From the NCBI GenBank assembly GCA_001464715.1, contig LNDT01000028.1, forward strand, positions 19,772-83,771: 64,000 nt of DNA. Reading direction: 5' to 3'. The translations under genes were made by a program, and so were the position numbers. Shown here one piece after another: positions 32,718 through 41,566 of this stretch (the stretch's first letter is position 1; each line of letters starts with the position of its first letter). This DNA is from Bdellovibrionales bacterium Ga0074137. Lineage in GTDB: Bacteria > Bdellovibrionota > Bdellovibrionia > Bdellovibrionales > JAMPXM01. The notes beneath the pieces are model-generated. The model was not told where the DNA came from, did not search any database, and saw only the letters and a program-made list of their open reading frames with translations.

Positions 32718-34592
32718 CTATTTAGTGTCGCGAATCGCTTTCACTTGAGTCTTAAAAACATTTTTAGCTTTGCGCACAAGTGGATCTTGCTCCACGGCCG
32801 CTTCAATCGATTGAGTTTTCACGACTTTCGCGCGTTCTTCTTTCGCTTTCGGAGTCATGTTCTCGGCCGACGCTTCCGCAGGCTTGATTTCAACCTTCAT
32901 ACGCTTTTGCCAAACAGTCTCGATGAATTGTTCAATTCTTCGAATATTGTCGGCGTCTTTCAACTTATCGATAACGAAGGCCACTTTTTTCGGAACACCG
33001 ATGATCAGCTTCTCATCGGACTTCTCGACGACATGAGTGTTTTCAAGCATGGCGCCTAAGAGGCCATTCGACTTCCTGACCATATAGACAAAGTGCAGCC
33101 ACGGATCTTGCGACCGCGAAGGCTCAGGGCGCTCGTCGCGCTCGCTGTCCTCTCGTCCGTCGCCAGGGCCGCCATTGGTGGGCGCTAGCGGTGGAAGAGC
33201 TGTAACGACCGATTTTGTTTCTTTCGCGGCGGCAGTGCCCATAACTTTCGGGGCCCCCGGTTTTACAGAACGAGTGAACGAATCGACCGTGTACTTTGGG
33301 GCTTCGACCGAGGCGGGTTCGGGCGAAGCGGGTTCGGGGGGACTTGCGAATGTGGGCGGGGTCGGTGCTTTTTTCGGAGCGGGCTGGGAGCTCGGAGCCG
33401 GTGTCGTTGTCGGAACTGATCGGCTCGACATCGCTGCGGCGGATGGTTTTACTCCAGCAAAAAATTCTCTGACGGAAACCATCGATGGCGATGCCGCGAT
33501 TCGAAGCAGTGTCATTTCAAGAACGAGACGCGGGTCCGTCGATCTCAAAAGATCGTTCACACCTTTCAGCATCATATCAAACAGCGTGTGAAGATCCTCT
33601 TCCGATGTCGCCATCGCGAGTTCGCGCAGCGCCTGGATCTCGCTGTCGGGCAAATCGACGACGCGTGCAGGATCGGCGACACAAAGACGAATCATCAAAG
33701 CATTTCGGATTTCCTCGAGCAGATCTTGCGCGAAGATTTTGGGATCGACCCCGCTGCGATTCACTTTCTCAACAAGGCCCATCGCCATGGCGGCGTCTCG
33801 AGTGATCAATGATGTCACACCATCAATGACCAGTTGGCGATCCGTGAGTCCCAGAACTTCAATCACTTTTTCAAGAGTGATTTCCTTTTTCGAAAAAGTA
33901 ATGACTTGATCGAGCAGACTTTGGCTGTCGCGCATCGAACCATCGGCCTGGCGCGCGAGTGACCAAAGTGCCTCTTGATGTGTCGTCACGCCCTCAGCAT
34001 CACAAATTTTTTTCAGATGATCGGCGATCTGGCGTGAAGGTATTCTTCTGAAATCAAAACGCTGGCAACGCGAGAGAATCGTATTCGGAATTTTTTGAGC
34101 TTCTGTCGTCGCCAGAACAAAAACGACGTGCGGAGGTGGCTCTTCAAGAGTTTTTAGCAGCGCATTGAACGCCGCTGTCGAGAGCATGTGAACTTCATCG
34201 ATAATGTAGATCTTGTAGCGGCCTGATGAGGGCATGTAGCCGACGCTGTCTCTGAGTTCGCGAATGGCGTCGACACCGTTGTTGGAAGCTCCGTCGATCT
34301 CAACGACATCAATCGCGCGCGACGAAGCGATATCCACACAGTCGCGACAAACTCCGCATGGAACATAATCTTTCGAGCCGGTTCCATCCGGGCCATTACA
34401 TCGCATTGATTTCGCGAGAATTCTTGCGGCAGAAGTTTTTCCTGTTCCGCGCACGCCTGTGAATAGCAGGGCTTGAGGCAAGCGATCGCCGCGAAGTGCG
34501 TTGAGCAGTGTCGTTGAGATGTGATCTTGTCCGATCAAATCTTGAAACGACTGCGGTCGCCATTTGCGTGCGATCACTTGGTACTGAGCCAT
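32718..34592 (-). CDS. dnaX: DNA polymerase III subunit gamma/tau
   Basis: The 624-residue protein begins with YQVIARKWRPQSFQDLIGQDHI, followed by the P-loop GVRGTGKTSAARILAK, a four-cysteine zinc module (CNGP ... CGVCRDC), DEVHMLS and the sensor residues of AAA+ clamp loaders. A Pro/Ser/Ala-rich linker (about residues 385-470) leads to a tau-like C-terminal domain. No programmed-frameshift heptamer is evident in the linker, though I did not test every frame. GAGGAG precedes the ATG, and the 4.5S RNA gene lies immediately upstream. Confidence 0.95.
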   Translation of the reverse strand: MAQYQVIARKWRPQSFQDLIGQDHISTTLLNALRGDRLPQALLFTGVRGTGKTSAARILAKSMRCNGPDGTGSKDYVPCGVCRDCVDIASSRAIDVVEIDGASNNGVDAIRELRDSVGYMPSSGRYKIYIIDEVHMLSTAAFNALLKTLEEPPPHVVFVLATTEAQKIPNTILSRCQRFDFRRIPSRQIADHLKKICDAEGVTTHQEALWSLARQADGSMRDSQSLLDQVITFSKKEITLEKVIEVLGLTDRQLVIDGVTSLITRDAAMAMGLVEKVNRSGVDPKIFAQDLLEEIRNALMIRLCVADPARVVDLPDSEIQALRELAMATSEEDLHTLFDMMLKGVNDLLRSTDPRLVLEMTLLRIAASPSMVSVREFFAGVKPSAAAMSSRSVPTTTPAPSSQPAPKKAPTPPTFASPPEPASPEPASVEAPKYTVDSFTRSVKPGAPKVMGTAAAKETKSVVTALPPLAPTNGGPGDGREDSERDERPEPSRSQDPWLHFVYMVRKSNGLLGAMLENTHVVEKSDEKLIIGVPKKVAFVIDKLKDADNIRRIEQFIETVWQKRMKVEIKPAEASAENMTPKAKEERAKVVKTQSIEAAVEQDPLVRKAKNVFKTQVKAIRDTK

Positions 34593-34637
34593 TCGCTCCT
34601 CGGGTCGACGCTCTTTGAACGTCGGGTTTTAAATGGT

Positions 34638-34732
34638 GACCGGGCACCCCACATCACACATCGCCGCCGGTACCGTTGCTTCCTTTCGGATCTGGCGGGG
34701 TTCGCGGTAGCTCCGTTGTGCGGGACCCGGCC
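34638..34732 (-). ncRNA. ffs: Signal recognition particle 4.5S RNA
   Basis: On the minus strand the ends GGCCGGG (34732-34726) and CCCGGTC (34644-34638) pair, followed inward by CCGCACA with TGTGGGG. The apex reads AGATCCGAAAGGAAGCA, the universal SRP domain IV hairpin with a GAAA tetraloop and the asymmetric AAGGAAGCA side. The roughly 95-base length and position just before dnaX are typical. Exact ends are estimated from pairing. Confidence 0.88.
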
Positions 34733-34971
34733 GCAAAAACTCTCACTTTTTTTACGAAGTCAGAGGCGCGACAGTAGCACTGCGTAGGGGGTTGGCGGTA
34801 CCCGCGAAAAGTGACATGCCCGGCGCGTCATCCGCATCAGCGTGGGAAAACCGGCTCGAATGCAATCTGCGGTTTCGGTGGAAAACTTCGGCCCAACGAC
34901 CACTTAACGCGAAGTGTCTTTGTCCATATTGCGTTGTGATTGGGTCAAGATGTCTCGGTTATGTGGTCGAA

Positions 34972-35985
34972 CTACAGCCCAGCTGCAATCTGTTCGATTC
35001 GGAGGCACTCGCTGGCCCACCAGTTGTAGCTGTGGAAATCGGGGAAAAGGCTGGGGAAAAACGGATCTTCCCAGCGCGCCGCGATCCAGCCCGAGTAGTG
35101 AAGAATTCTTAAACCGCGCAAGGCTTCAAGCAAATGCAAGTTGTCGGGAAGGGCGCGCAGCTCCTCGTAGCCCGACAAAAGGGCGCCCAGTTCTATTTTT
35201 GCCTGGTCGTCGTGATCGCTCGCGCCAGAGAGAAGCATGAAAAAATCTTGAACGGGCGGTCCGTTACAGGCGTCGTCAAAGTCGACGAAAAAGAAACTGT
35301 CGGTTGCGACTCCACGTTCGTCTCGCGTCGACGACTGAAGTAAGTTTCCTTTGTGGCAATCACCGTGAATACGAATGTTGTCGCGCGGATCAAGCTCGTC
35401 ATTGAGGTAATCCAAAATATTTTCCGCAGCATCGCGGTAGCGATTCCACATTTCGGGGTACACGATTTGTTCAAGCCGATCGAGGGCATTGTAACCGTAA
35501 GTTTCCGCATCCAAGGTGAGTCGGTGTTTTGCTGGCCGCCGCGCTCCGACATTGTGAATACGAGCCAAAAGCCTTCCAACTTGCTCCAGTTCCCCTTTGA
35601 GAAACTCTTGCGGCATGCGGCCGGCCGTTTTTGGAAACAGCGTTGTCGGAAAGCCGTCATAAAGAAAAACGGTTTCGTCTTGAGTGCGAAACGGAGCGAC
35701 GGCCGAAATACCTTCATTTTTTAGATCAAGTAAGAAGTCGTGTTCGTCTTGAATTGCGTCCAGAGACCAGCGTCCAGGGCGATAGAATTTCGCGATGATG
35801 GCAGGGCGCGCACCCGCAGAGGGACCAACGAGTTCGTGTGGTTCGACTTTGATGTCGAAGACGCGATTTTCGTAGCTGTTGAGCTGAGTGACTTCTCCTG
35901 TTGGCACGAACCCGCTACTTTCGACGGCACTCAAGATCAAATCGGGGGTGAGATCATCGAAAACGGATCTTTTGCTCGTCGTCAT
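34972..35985 (-). CDS. srkA: Stress response Ser/Thr kinase, SrkA/YihE type
   Basis: The 337-residue protein matches SrkA (RdoA), an aminoglycoside-phosphotransferase-fold protein kinase: LNSYENRVFDI at the glycine-rich position, IAKFYRPGRWS with the ATP-binding lysine, IHGDCHKGNLL as catalytic loop and FVDFDDACNGPPVQDFFMLL as the metal-binding segment. In E. coli it protects against Cpx-linked envelope stress. It is separated from the 4.5S RNA gene by about 240 bases without a visible gene and is divergent from the YgjP gene. Confidence 0.9.
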   Translation of the reverse strand: MTTSKRSVFDDLTPDLILSAVESSGFVPTGEVTQLNSYENRVFDIKVEPHELVGPSAGARPAIIAKFYRPGRWSLDAIQDEHDFLLDLKNEGISAVAPFRTQDETVFLYDGFPTTLFPKTAGRMPQEFLKGELEQVGRLLARIHNVGARRPAKHRLTLDAETYGYNALDRLEQIVYPEMWNRYRDAAENILDYLNDELDPRDNIRIHGDCHKGNLLQSSTRDERGVATDSFFFVDFDDACNGPPVQDFFMLLSGASDHDDQAKIELGALLSGYEELRALPDNLHLLEALRGLRILHYSGWIAARWEDPFFPSLFPDFHSYNWWASECLRIEQIAAGL

Positions 35986-36033
35986 GCCTTCGTCTACTCG
36001 CTTTCGGCGTCACCGTGAAGTACCAATAAACAG

Positions 36034-36792
36034 GTGAAGCTTGAGAGTTTGCAACTCCAGATTGGATCGTTCGACGTGACGCTTGAGCGGCGAGCTCCGC
36101 GCCTGGTTTTTGGGCGGCGACGTCGCGAAGGTTTGCGACTCACGGTCGCGCGCGACGGATCGCTGAAAGTCGCCGCACCACTTCGGGCGCCACTCAAGCT
36201 GATTGAGGAATTTGTTTTGTCGCACGCGGACTGGATCGCCGTCGAAAAAGAAAAGGCTCGGTTAAGAGCTGAACAAAATCCGGTAAAGTGTTTTGTCGCC
36301 GGGGAAAAATTTCGATTGTTCGGTCTAGAGCGAGAACTAATTTTTGAGCCAATCGATCCTAGGGCGCGCCCCCGTGTTGAGCTGGTTGAAAACTACATCG
36401 TTGTCTATCGATCAGCGAACGAATCGCAGGGAGACTCCACAAGGGCTTTAATTGCGAAGTTCTACGATCGTCAGGCAAGACTGCATCTTCCCGAGCGGGT
36501 CGAGCACTTCGTGCGCGCCATGCAAGTAAAACCATCGGGGCTTTCCTTTCGCTGTCAGAAAACGCGGTGGGGAAGTTGTTCGAACCAGGGGCACATCAGC
36601 CTCAATTGGAAAATCGTTTTTGCACCAGAAAAGGTCATTGATTATCTCGTGGTCCACGAGCTGTCCCACTTAGTGCACGCGAATCATTCGGCCGACTTCT
36701 GGTCGATGGTTAAAAAACATGATCCCGACTACCTATCGCACCGGCGATGGCTTCGGGATCATCAATCAGAGACCGAGTTTTTGGATCGTTAG
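36034..36792 (+). CDS. YgjP-type metallopeptidase (DUF45)
   Basis: The 252-residue product has the YgjP/DUF45 layout: an N-terminal beta domain with LTVARDGSLKVAAPL and HADWIAVEKEK, the KTRWGSCSNQGHISLNWKI block, and the zinc motif in VVHELSHLVHANHSADFW (H-E-x2-H plus a downstream His). The family resembles the minigluzincin SprT-like peptidases; its physiological substrate is not established. It stands alone and divergent from srkA. Confidence 0.85.
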   Translation: MKLESLQLQIGSFDVTLERRAPRLVFGRRRREGLRLTVARDGSLKVAAPLRAPLKLIEEFVLSHADWIAVEKEKARLRAEQNPVKCFVAGEKFRLFGLERELIFEPIDPRARPRVELVENYIVVYRSANESQGDSTRALIAKFYDRQARLHLPERVEHFVRAMQVKPSGLSFRCQKTRWGSCSNQGHISLNWKIVFAPEKVIDYLVVHELSHLVHANHSADFWSMVKKHDPDYLSHRRWLRDHQSETEFLDR

Positions 36793-36814
36793 ATTGCCGT
36801 CGGAGCGTTTTTCA

Positions 36815-37057
36815 CTACTGAATAACGCCACGATCTTTTGCGCGTGCGTAGAGAATGAAAAGGCCACAGGCCATCAGAGTGAGGCTAAAGTACTTCCCAA
36901 CAGGGATACCTTTTTGTGTGAAATAGACGGCGGCACCAAAGCCGCAAACGGCCAGAACGAACGGCTTTAGTTCGTAGGCGAGGCTCTCGAGGATCTCTCC
37001 GCGAGAGTATTGTTTTTTAATTGTGCGCACTCGTGGTGTCTGTTTCGTTGAAGCCAT
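36815..37057 (-). CDS. Small two-helix membrane protein
   Basis: I set the start at the ATG preceded by GGGGGA, giving 80 residues. A basic N-terminus (about 25 residues with several Lys/Arg) is followed by two hydrophobic segments (about residues 29-46 and 53-70) and a short polar tail. Function unknown. It converges with the YgjP gene and has about 400 empty bases upstream. Confidence 0.6.
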   Translation of the reverse strand: MASTKQTPRVRTIKKQYSRGEILESLAYELKPFVLAVCGFGAAVYFTQKGIPVGKYFSLTLMACGLFILYARAKDRGVIQ

Positions 37058-37463
37058 GTGGTCCCCCTGCTTTCGTCTTAATTCTAAGTGTAGATTCTGC
37101 TGACACAACGGACCACATTCGCAGACCACACTTGTAAACTTCAATCAGTCTATCTCGTCGCTTTGACGAGGGAAACAGTCGGCCTTCAAAATTCGGTCGA
37201 GGGCGATGCGAAAGTGATTTTCGCTGTCTGATATTTTGACAGGTGTTCATTCGCTAACATGTCGACGGCCCTCTATTTGGCGCACACGTTTTTCTACCGC
37301 CAACGTGGCGGCAAAATTAGTTTATCAAAATGAGTCACTGAGAAGCTTCCAGGTGACGCTCAAGGGCACTTTTTAGAGCTCATTTTGAAAGTATTGCCTC
37401 TAGAGCTTGGTCTCAGCTTTGTAACCTACGGCTCCGTGGTCTTTAGTGACTCGGAGGTTTTTT
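37058..37463. other. Intergenic region without a visible gene
   Basis: About 400 bases between divergent genes. It contains a perfect -35 hexamer TTGACA (37236-37241) with no decent -10 at the right distance, and a small hairpin CCGCC-AACGT-GGCGG (37297-37311) not followed by a T-run. GGAGG at 37453-37457 is the ribosome binding site of the lipoprotein gene. I see no RNA gene. Confidence 0.4.
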
Positions 37464-38900
37464 ATGACGTCGATCAATCTGGTGCGCTCAAAAACTAGTT
37501 CTTCGCGAAGAAGTGTACCGCGTCTTTATGTTCAGGCGGTATTCGCTCTGGCGGCAGCACTTGCACTGTCGACGTCGGCGTGCGGGAAAAAAGAAGACGG
37601 TGCGCAGCCCGTCGCAGGATCGACCGTGACAGCTCCATCGAGCACGAACACGGCCACAGTTGGAACAGTTGCAGGTACAGGTAAATCAGAGCTCGACACG
37701 TCGTCGGGAGTTTCTTCGTCGGAAAAAGAAGTTCGAGGTGAAGGCCCGTCGACACAGACTCTGGGCACTGAAGGTGAACCGGATCCATTGGCGGCAAAGC
37801 CTGCGGCACCGGCCCGCGAACTCGAACTTGAATCGGTTGTCTATTATGATCCCAATGGTTTGACGCCGGATCAGATTTTCGCAAAAAAGTCAGCGGTCGA
37901 TCAGGCCGGTGCGTTTCTTGGTGAAGCTGTTCGAAGCGATATCAACGCTGGAAATGGTTCGCCTCTCTTTTATACGGGCGCAGGCGAAGATACTTTGCGC
38001 GAGCACCTCTATACACTCGTGAATCAGCGCGCGGCGATGCTTGATGAGGCGACTCGTGCGGGCGACAAGCGTTTGGCTCAGACCATTCAGCTTTCTGATT
38101 TTAATGTCGACTGGTCTCGCCGGACGGCGGAACTGAACTTTTCGCTCGAGCGCATCGGATCGCAGGGTCGAATGGTGAAGTCTCATGTAAAAATTGAAGG
38201 CGGTATCGACAACCTCAATCGATTTGAAGTTGGTTCGTTGAACCGAAAGCCGTTCATCAAAGCCTTGGTCGCGTGCATGGATATCTCGGGCGGATGCAAG
38301 ACGGTCCACATTCGGGTCCAGGACGCATCGTCCGGCCAAATCGAGACAGCACATCTGATCGCTCGTCATACAAACGCCACACTCTTTATCCGTGGTAATG
38401 CTCCGGGTGTTGCGAAGAATGCCGAGTACGATCGTCTGATGGGAATTCTTTTAAACACCGTGAATGCTCCTGCGGGACAGAATGTTGTTGAGCAGCTGAC
38501 GCTGACGACGTCTGAAACTATTGGTGGCGCATCGAACTTCGCGGCGCGAATGAAGATGCGTCTGCAAGATATTTACGGCCGAACTGGCGGCGATACTTTC
38601 GAAGTCACAGGTCCATTGGCAAAGCCGATGGGTAGCGACGAAGTGAATGTTGCCGTGAACGTGACACCCGCTTTGACTGTGATCAATGGCCAGCTTGTTC
38701 CAACGACGGCGATTGGAACTGAAGGCCGCATCGTTGATGTTGTTCGCGACGCGCGATTGATTCGAAACGATGGACGCGGAAATCTTGAGATTGAACTCAC
38801 TATTCGAAGTGCAGCGATCGGTGCGACCGTTGATCGTATCCTGCTCACAGTGGCTCGAATCCACACGCCGACAAGCTCTGTTCGAATCCCGATGCAGTAG
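37464..38900 (+). CDS. Lipoprotein upstream of a TIGR02147 regulator (module C)
   Basis: The ATG at 37464 follows GGAGG by six bases; an upstream GTG is less likely. The 478-residue protein has a long basic n-region, a hydrophobic core and STSAC with lipid cysteine at residue 40. A Ser/Thr/Gly/Pro-rich linker of about 80 residues leads into a domain with VVYYDPNGLTPDQIFAKKSAVDQ and two cysteines (ACMDISGGC), and a beta-rich C-terminal part. I see no clear alignment with the lipoproteins at 15.7 and 58.6 kb, although the gene order (lipoprotein next to a TIGR02147 regulator) is the same. Probably a periplasm- or surface-exposed protein of unknown role. Confidence 0.72.
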   Translation: MTSINLVRSKTSSSRRSVPRLYVQAVFALAAALALSTSACGKKEDGAQPVAGSTVTAPSSTNTATVGTVAGTGKSELDTSSGVSSSEKEVRGEGPSTQTLGTEGEPDPLAAKPAAPARELELESVVYYDPNGLTPDQIFAKKSAVDQAGAFLGEAVRSDINAGNGSPLFYTGAGEDTLREHLYTLVNQRAAMLDEATRAGDKRLAQTIQLSDFNVDWSRRTAELNFSLERIGSQGRMVKSHVKIEGGIDNLNRFEVGSLNRKPFIKALVACMDISGGCKTVHIRVQDASSGQIETAHLIARHTNATLFIRGNAPGVAKNAEYDRLMGILLNTVNAPAGQNVVEQLTLTTSETIGGASNFAARMKMRLQDIYGRTGGDTFEVTGPLAKPMGSDEVNVAVNVTPALTVINGQLVPTTAIGTEGRIVDVVRDARLIRNDGRGNLEIELTIRSAAIGATVDRILLTVARIHTPTSSVRIPMQ

Positions 38901-39009
38901 GTCATCTCTCGCAGTGAGGACAAAAAAGTAAACTTACTGGTCAGCGCGTCGCTTCCAAGTGCGCGCTGACTCTTGTTTTCTTCGAGACTCGGTGGAAGCC
39001 TTTCTTTTA

Positions 39010-40080
39010 ATGGCAAACATCGACCTGGAAAATACCGCATCGGAAACTATCGAAACTCAGACTGAAATTAGCAGCGAGCTGACTCAAGGTTCTGCGCTTG
39101 AGGCGGTCAGTGAACCTGTCGCGGCTTCGATCGAAATGCCTTCGGTTGAAAATGCTCGTCGTCTGCGTTTCGAAGGGACTCGTACGCCTGCGGGGGCGCC
39201 GACGCTTCCAGCGCTGGGCGACTATACGGACTTCCGGCAGTTCTTAAAAGACATCTATGCCCATCGGCGCATCACCGAGAGTACGGGCGTCCGCTCGTAT
39301 TCGTATTCGGCGTTCTCGGCCGCGGCCGACATTAAATCACCGAATTATTTGAAGTTGATTATCGAAGGCCGCAGAAATCTTTCTGATGATATGATTCTTC
39401 GGTTTGCAAAAGCCCTCCGCCTGCAAAAATCCGAGACGGAAGAATTCCGCGCGTTGGTTCACTACGGCCAGGCGACCGAGCCCATTCAGCGAAACCAGTA
39501 CCTTAAAGAGCTTGCGGACATTCGTGCGCGTCGCGCGTTCGCGACGGGTGAACTGAGCCCCCAGGCGTGGGAGAAGGTTCCCAGCTGGATGGGTTGGGTG
39601 CTTTATGCTATGACGGATCAACAGGGCGTCAGCTTCGATCCCAGCGAGCTCTATCGCTTGATGCGTGCGAAGACGTCTCCGGAAGATGTTCGAAATGAAT
39701 TGAATCGCCTGGTGGTCAATGGCGATCTCAAAAGTGAAACTTCGGCAGACGGTTTCGTTTCGGTTTCAAAAGCTCGAGACCTCATCGACTCTCCTCAGGA
39801 GCTTCCGGTTGAAATGATTCGAAAGCTTCAGGCCGAGCTCATCTACCTAGGTATTGAGTCCCTCTTCCGGGATTCGCCGAAAGAGCGTGAGTTCGGCGCG
39901 ATGACGATTGCGATGACTCAAAGCGAGTTTGAACAAGTTCGATTTGAACTTCGCCAAATGCGAAAGCGGATTCAAAAAGATCTAAAAATGAAGCGTGAAG
40001 CGGGTCCTGGCGAGCGTGTTTATCAAATGAACGTACAGCTTTTCCCGGTGACCGATAAATCGGAAGGGGGCCTCGCATGA
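39010..40080 (+). CDS. TIGR02147-family regulator (module C), long form
   Basis: The ATG at 39010 gives 356 residues; a GTG at 38959 is possible. The first 70 residues are a Glu/Ser/Thr-rich, probably disordered extension. The family core then starts with LGDYTDFRQFLKDIYAHR, followed by SYSAFSAAADIKSPNYLKLIIEGRRNLS (helix-turn-helix-like), KVPSWMGWVLYAM where other members have YYSSW, and it ends with YQMNVQLFPVTD, the classical TIGR02147 ending. It belongs to a different branch from the two copies ending in NIDWF. The last 4 bases overlap a glutathione S-transferase gene, suggesting coupled translation. Confidence 0.82.
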   Translation: MANIDLENTASETIETQTEISSELTQGSALEAVSEPVAASIEMPSVENARRLRFEGTRTPAGAPTLPALGDYTDFRQFLKDIYAHRRITESTGVRSYSYSAFSAAADIKSPNYLKLIIEGRRNLSDDMILRFAKALRLQKSETEEFRALVHYGQATEPIQRNQYLKELADIRARRAFATGELSPQAWEKVPSWMGWVLYAMTDQQGVSFDPSELYRLMRAKTSPEDVRNELNRLVVNGDLKSETSADGFVSVSKARDLIDSPQELPVEMIRKLQAELIYLGIESLFRDSPKEREFGAMTIAMTQSEFEQVRFELRQMRKRIQKDLKMKREAGPGERVYQMNVQLFPVTDKSEGGLA

Positions 40081-40706
40081 TTCTCTATTACACGCCTGGA
40101 ACGTGTTCTTTTGCTCCGCACATTCTCTTAAATGAGCTCGGTTTCGATTTTAAGATTTTAAAAGTCGATCCGAAGACAAAAAAAGTCGAAGACGGATCGG
40201 ATTTTTATTCGGTCAGCTCGAATGGTTACGTACCGGCGCTGAAGTTGGATGACGGGACTATTCTCACCGAAGGTGTTGCGATCATGCAGTACTTGGCAGA
40301 TCTCAAGCCCGAGACAGGGTTGGCTCCGAAGCTTGGCTCGATGGAGCGCTATCAGTTGATGTCGATGATGAACTTCATCACTTCGGAACTCCACAAGGCC
40401 TTTGGTCCCCTCTTCGCATTGGATCGCATGGTGCAAAATCCAGAGGGTGCTGCGCAGTTGAAGAAGTTTACGAAGGACAATTTGGAACGGCGGTTCGAGT
40501 TTGTGGCGAAGATTCTTTCGGAAAAGACATTTATGATGGGCGATAAAATGACGATTGCCGACGTCTATCTTGTGACCGTACTCCGTTGGACTCGTTATGT
40601 CGGGATGTCTCTTGATGCTTGGCCTGCAATCACAGGATTCATGGGTCGCATGCACGACCGCGCATCGGTTCAAAAAGCGATCAAAGCCGAAGGCCTTAAA
40701 GGCTAA
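40077..40706 (+). CDS. Glutathione S-transferase
   Basis: The 209-residue protein has the thioredoxin-like N-terminal domain starting MILYYTPGTCSFAPHILLNE, with the Cys10-type active site of beta-class bacterial enzymes, GYVPALKLDDGTILTEGVAIMQYL for glutathione binding, and a helical C-terminal domain with FMMGDKMTIADVYLVTVLRW. It would conjugate or reduce with glutathione, whose first synthetic step is encoded at 6.2 kb. ATGA overlap with the regulator gene implies joint expression. Confidence 0.92.
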   Translation: MILYYTPGTCSFAPHILLNELGFDFKILKVDPKTKKVEDGSDFYSVSSNGYVPALKLDDGTILTEGVAIMQYLADLKPETGLAPKLGSMERYQLMSMMNFITSELHKAFGPLFALDRMVQNPEGAAQLKKFTKDNLERRFEFVAKILSEKTFMMGDKMTIADVYLVTVLRWTRYVGMSLDAWPAITGFMGRMHDRASVQKAIKAEGLKG

Positions 40707-41566
40707 AAAAATTGCGGGACGGACCTTGTCTATCAAGGTCGATCGCTGCTTGTCGGGGGGCGACACATCACGATCTTCGCTGTCCTTCGCTTCGATTCCT
40801 TGGCGGTCTCCGGGAGAACTCACATTCAAACCGTTGATTGCAAATTCGGATCTCGGGGGGAGGGGTCCAGAATCCGCCAAAATTTCGAAACTTCTACTGA
40901 CGCTACTAACAGCTCGCGTCCCGCACCCTTTAAGAGGAGCAACCCCGAGGCCACAAGTTGGTGGGCGGGGCTCCATTTTCTGAAATGCGATGTTTGGAAA
41001 TGAGCTGTGAATAAGGCTTTGATGGCGAGAGTGTACCTGAAGTCCTTTCATGGATCGTCTTTAGAGCAGACATTTTCGGGGCAAATCGCGGAGAGGCGTT
41101 GTCGGCTTAAAAGTGCCGAGAAACGGCGATTGGGGCACTTCTGAGTACAATTTCCGTCACTGTCGGCCCCGGGTGCGGGACTCCGCCAGCGGAGTCGACG
41201 GCGACGGAATGAATTCTACGTCTCTCGAGCTTTCGACTATTTTTGTGGAGACTTCGTCGGTGCACCTCTAGCTAATGTTCTCCGACCAAATTGGAACGAA
41301 AAAAGTTTCGGCGCATCACGAAACCGATTGACGATACTTTTGTTTAGTTTTTCGAGTCTCGATTCAGTTCCGATGCTTCGCTCGTGGCATCACTCCTTTG
41401 CTCACACCACGTCCGCTGCTGAATGCAATTGTCATAAGCCATTCCGCGGCCTTCGCTTCAGTCGAGCTTGCCAGCCTAAGGCGGTGAGCGATGAAATTTT
41501 CGAAATTAAAACCGATGTTATTTTGAAATCGCTGAAACGGAAATCAATACGAAAGGAAACCCTGCG
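40707..41566. other. Long region without a supported gene
   Basis: About 860 bases. A perfect hairpin GACCTTG-TCTAT-CAAGGTC (40722-40740) lies just after the GST stop but without a T-run. A G-rich stretch follows (40755-40865). The region before the HNH gene is more A/T-rich (41280-41560) and ends in AAGGAAA, its probable ribosome binding site. Open frames here are short and lack protein-like character. Confidence 0.5.

Noticed and set aside
34735..34971. Possible tRNA or other RNA upstream of the 4.5S gene
   Set aside because: No cloverleaf or conserved RNA motif could be found in the gap.
37297..37311. Terminator for the small membrane protein or the YgjP gene
   Set aside because: The hairpin is short, lacks a T-run and lies upstream, not downstream, of the nearby genes.
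40722..40740. Terminator after the GST gene
   Set aside because: The stem is perfect but no T-run follows, so termination cannot be claimed.
40158..41051. A 297-residue minus-strand frame over the GST gene and the following gap
   Set aside because: Most of it is antisense to the GST gene; the rest shows no motif or ribosome binding site.
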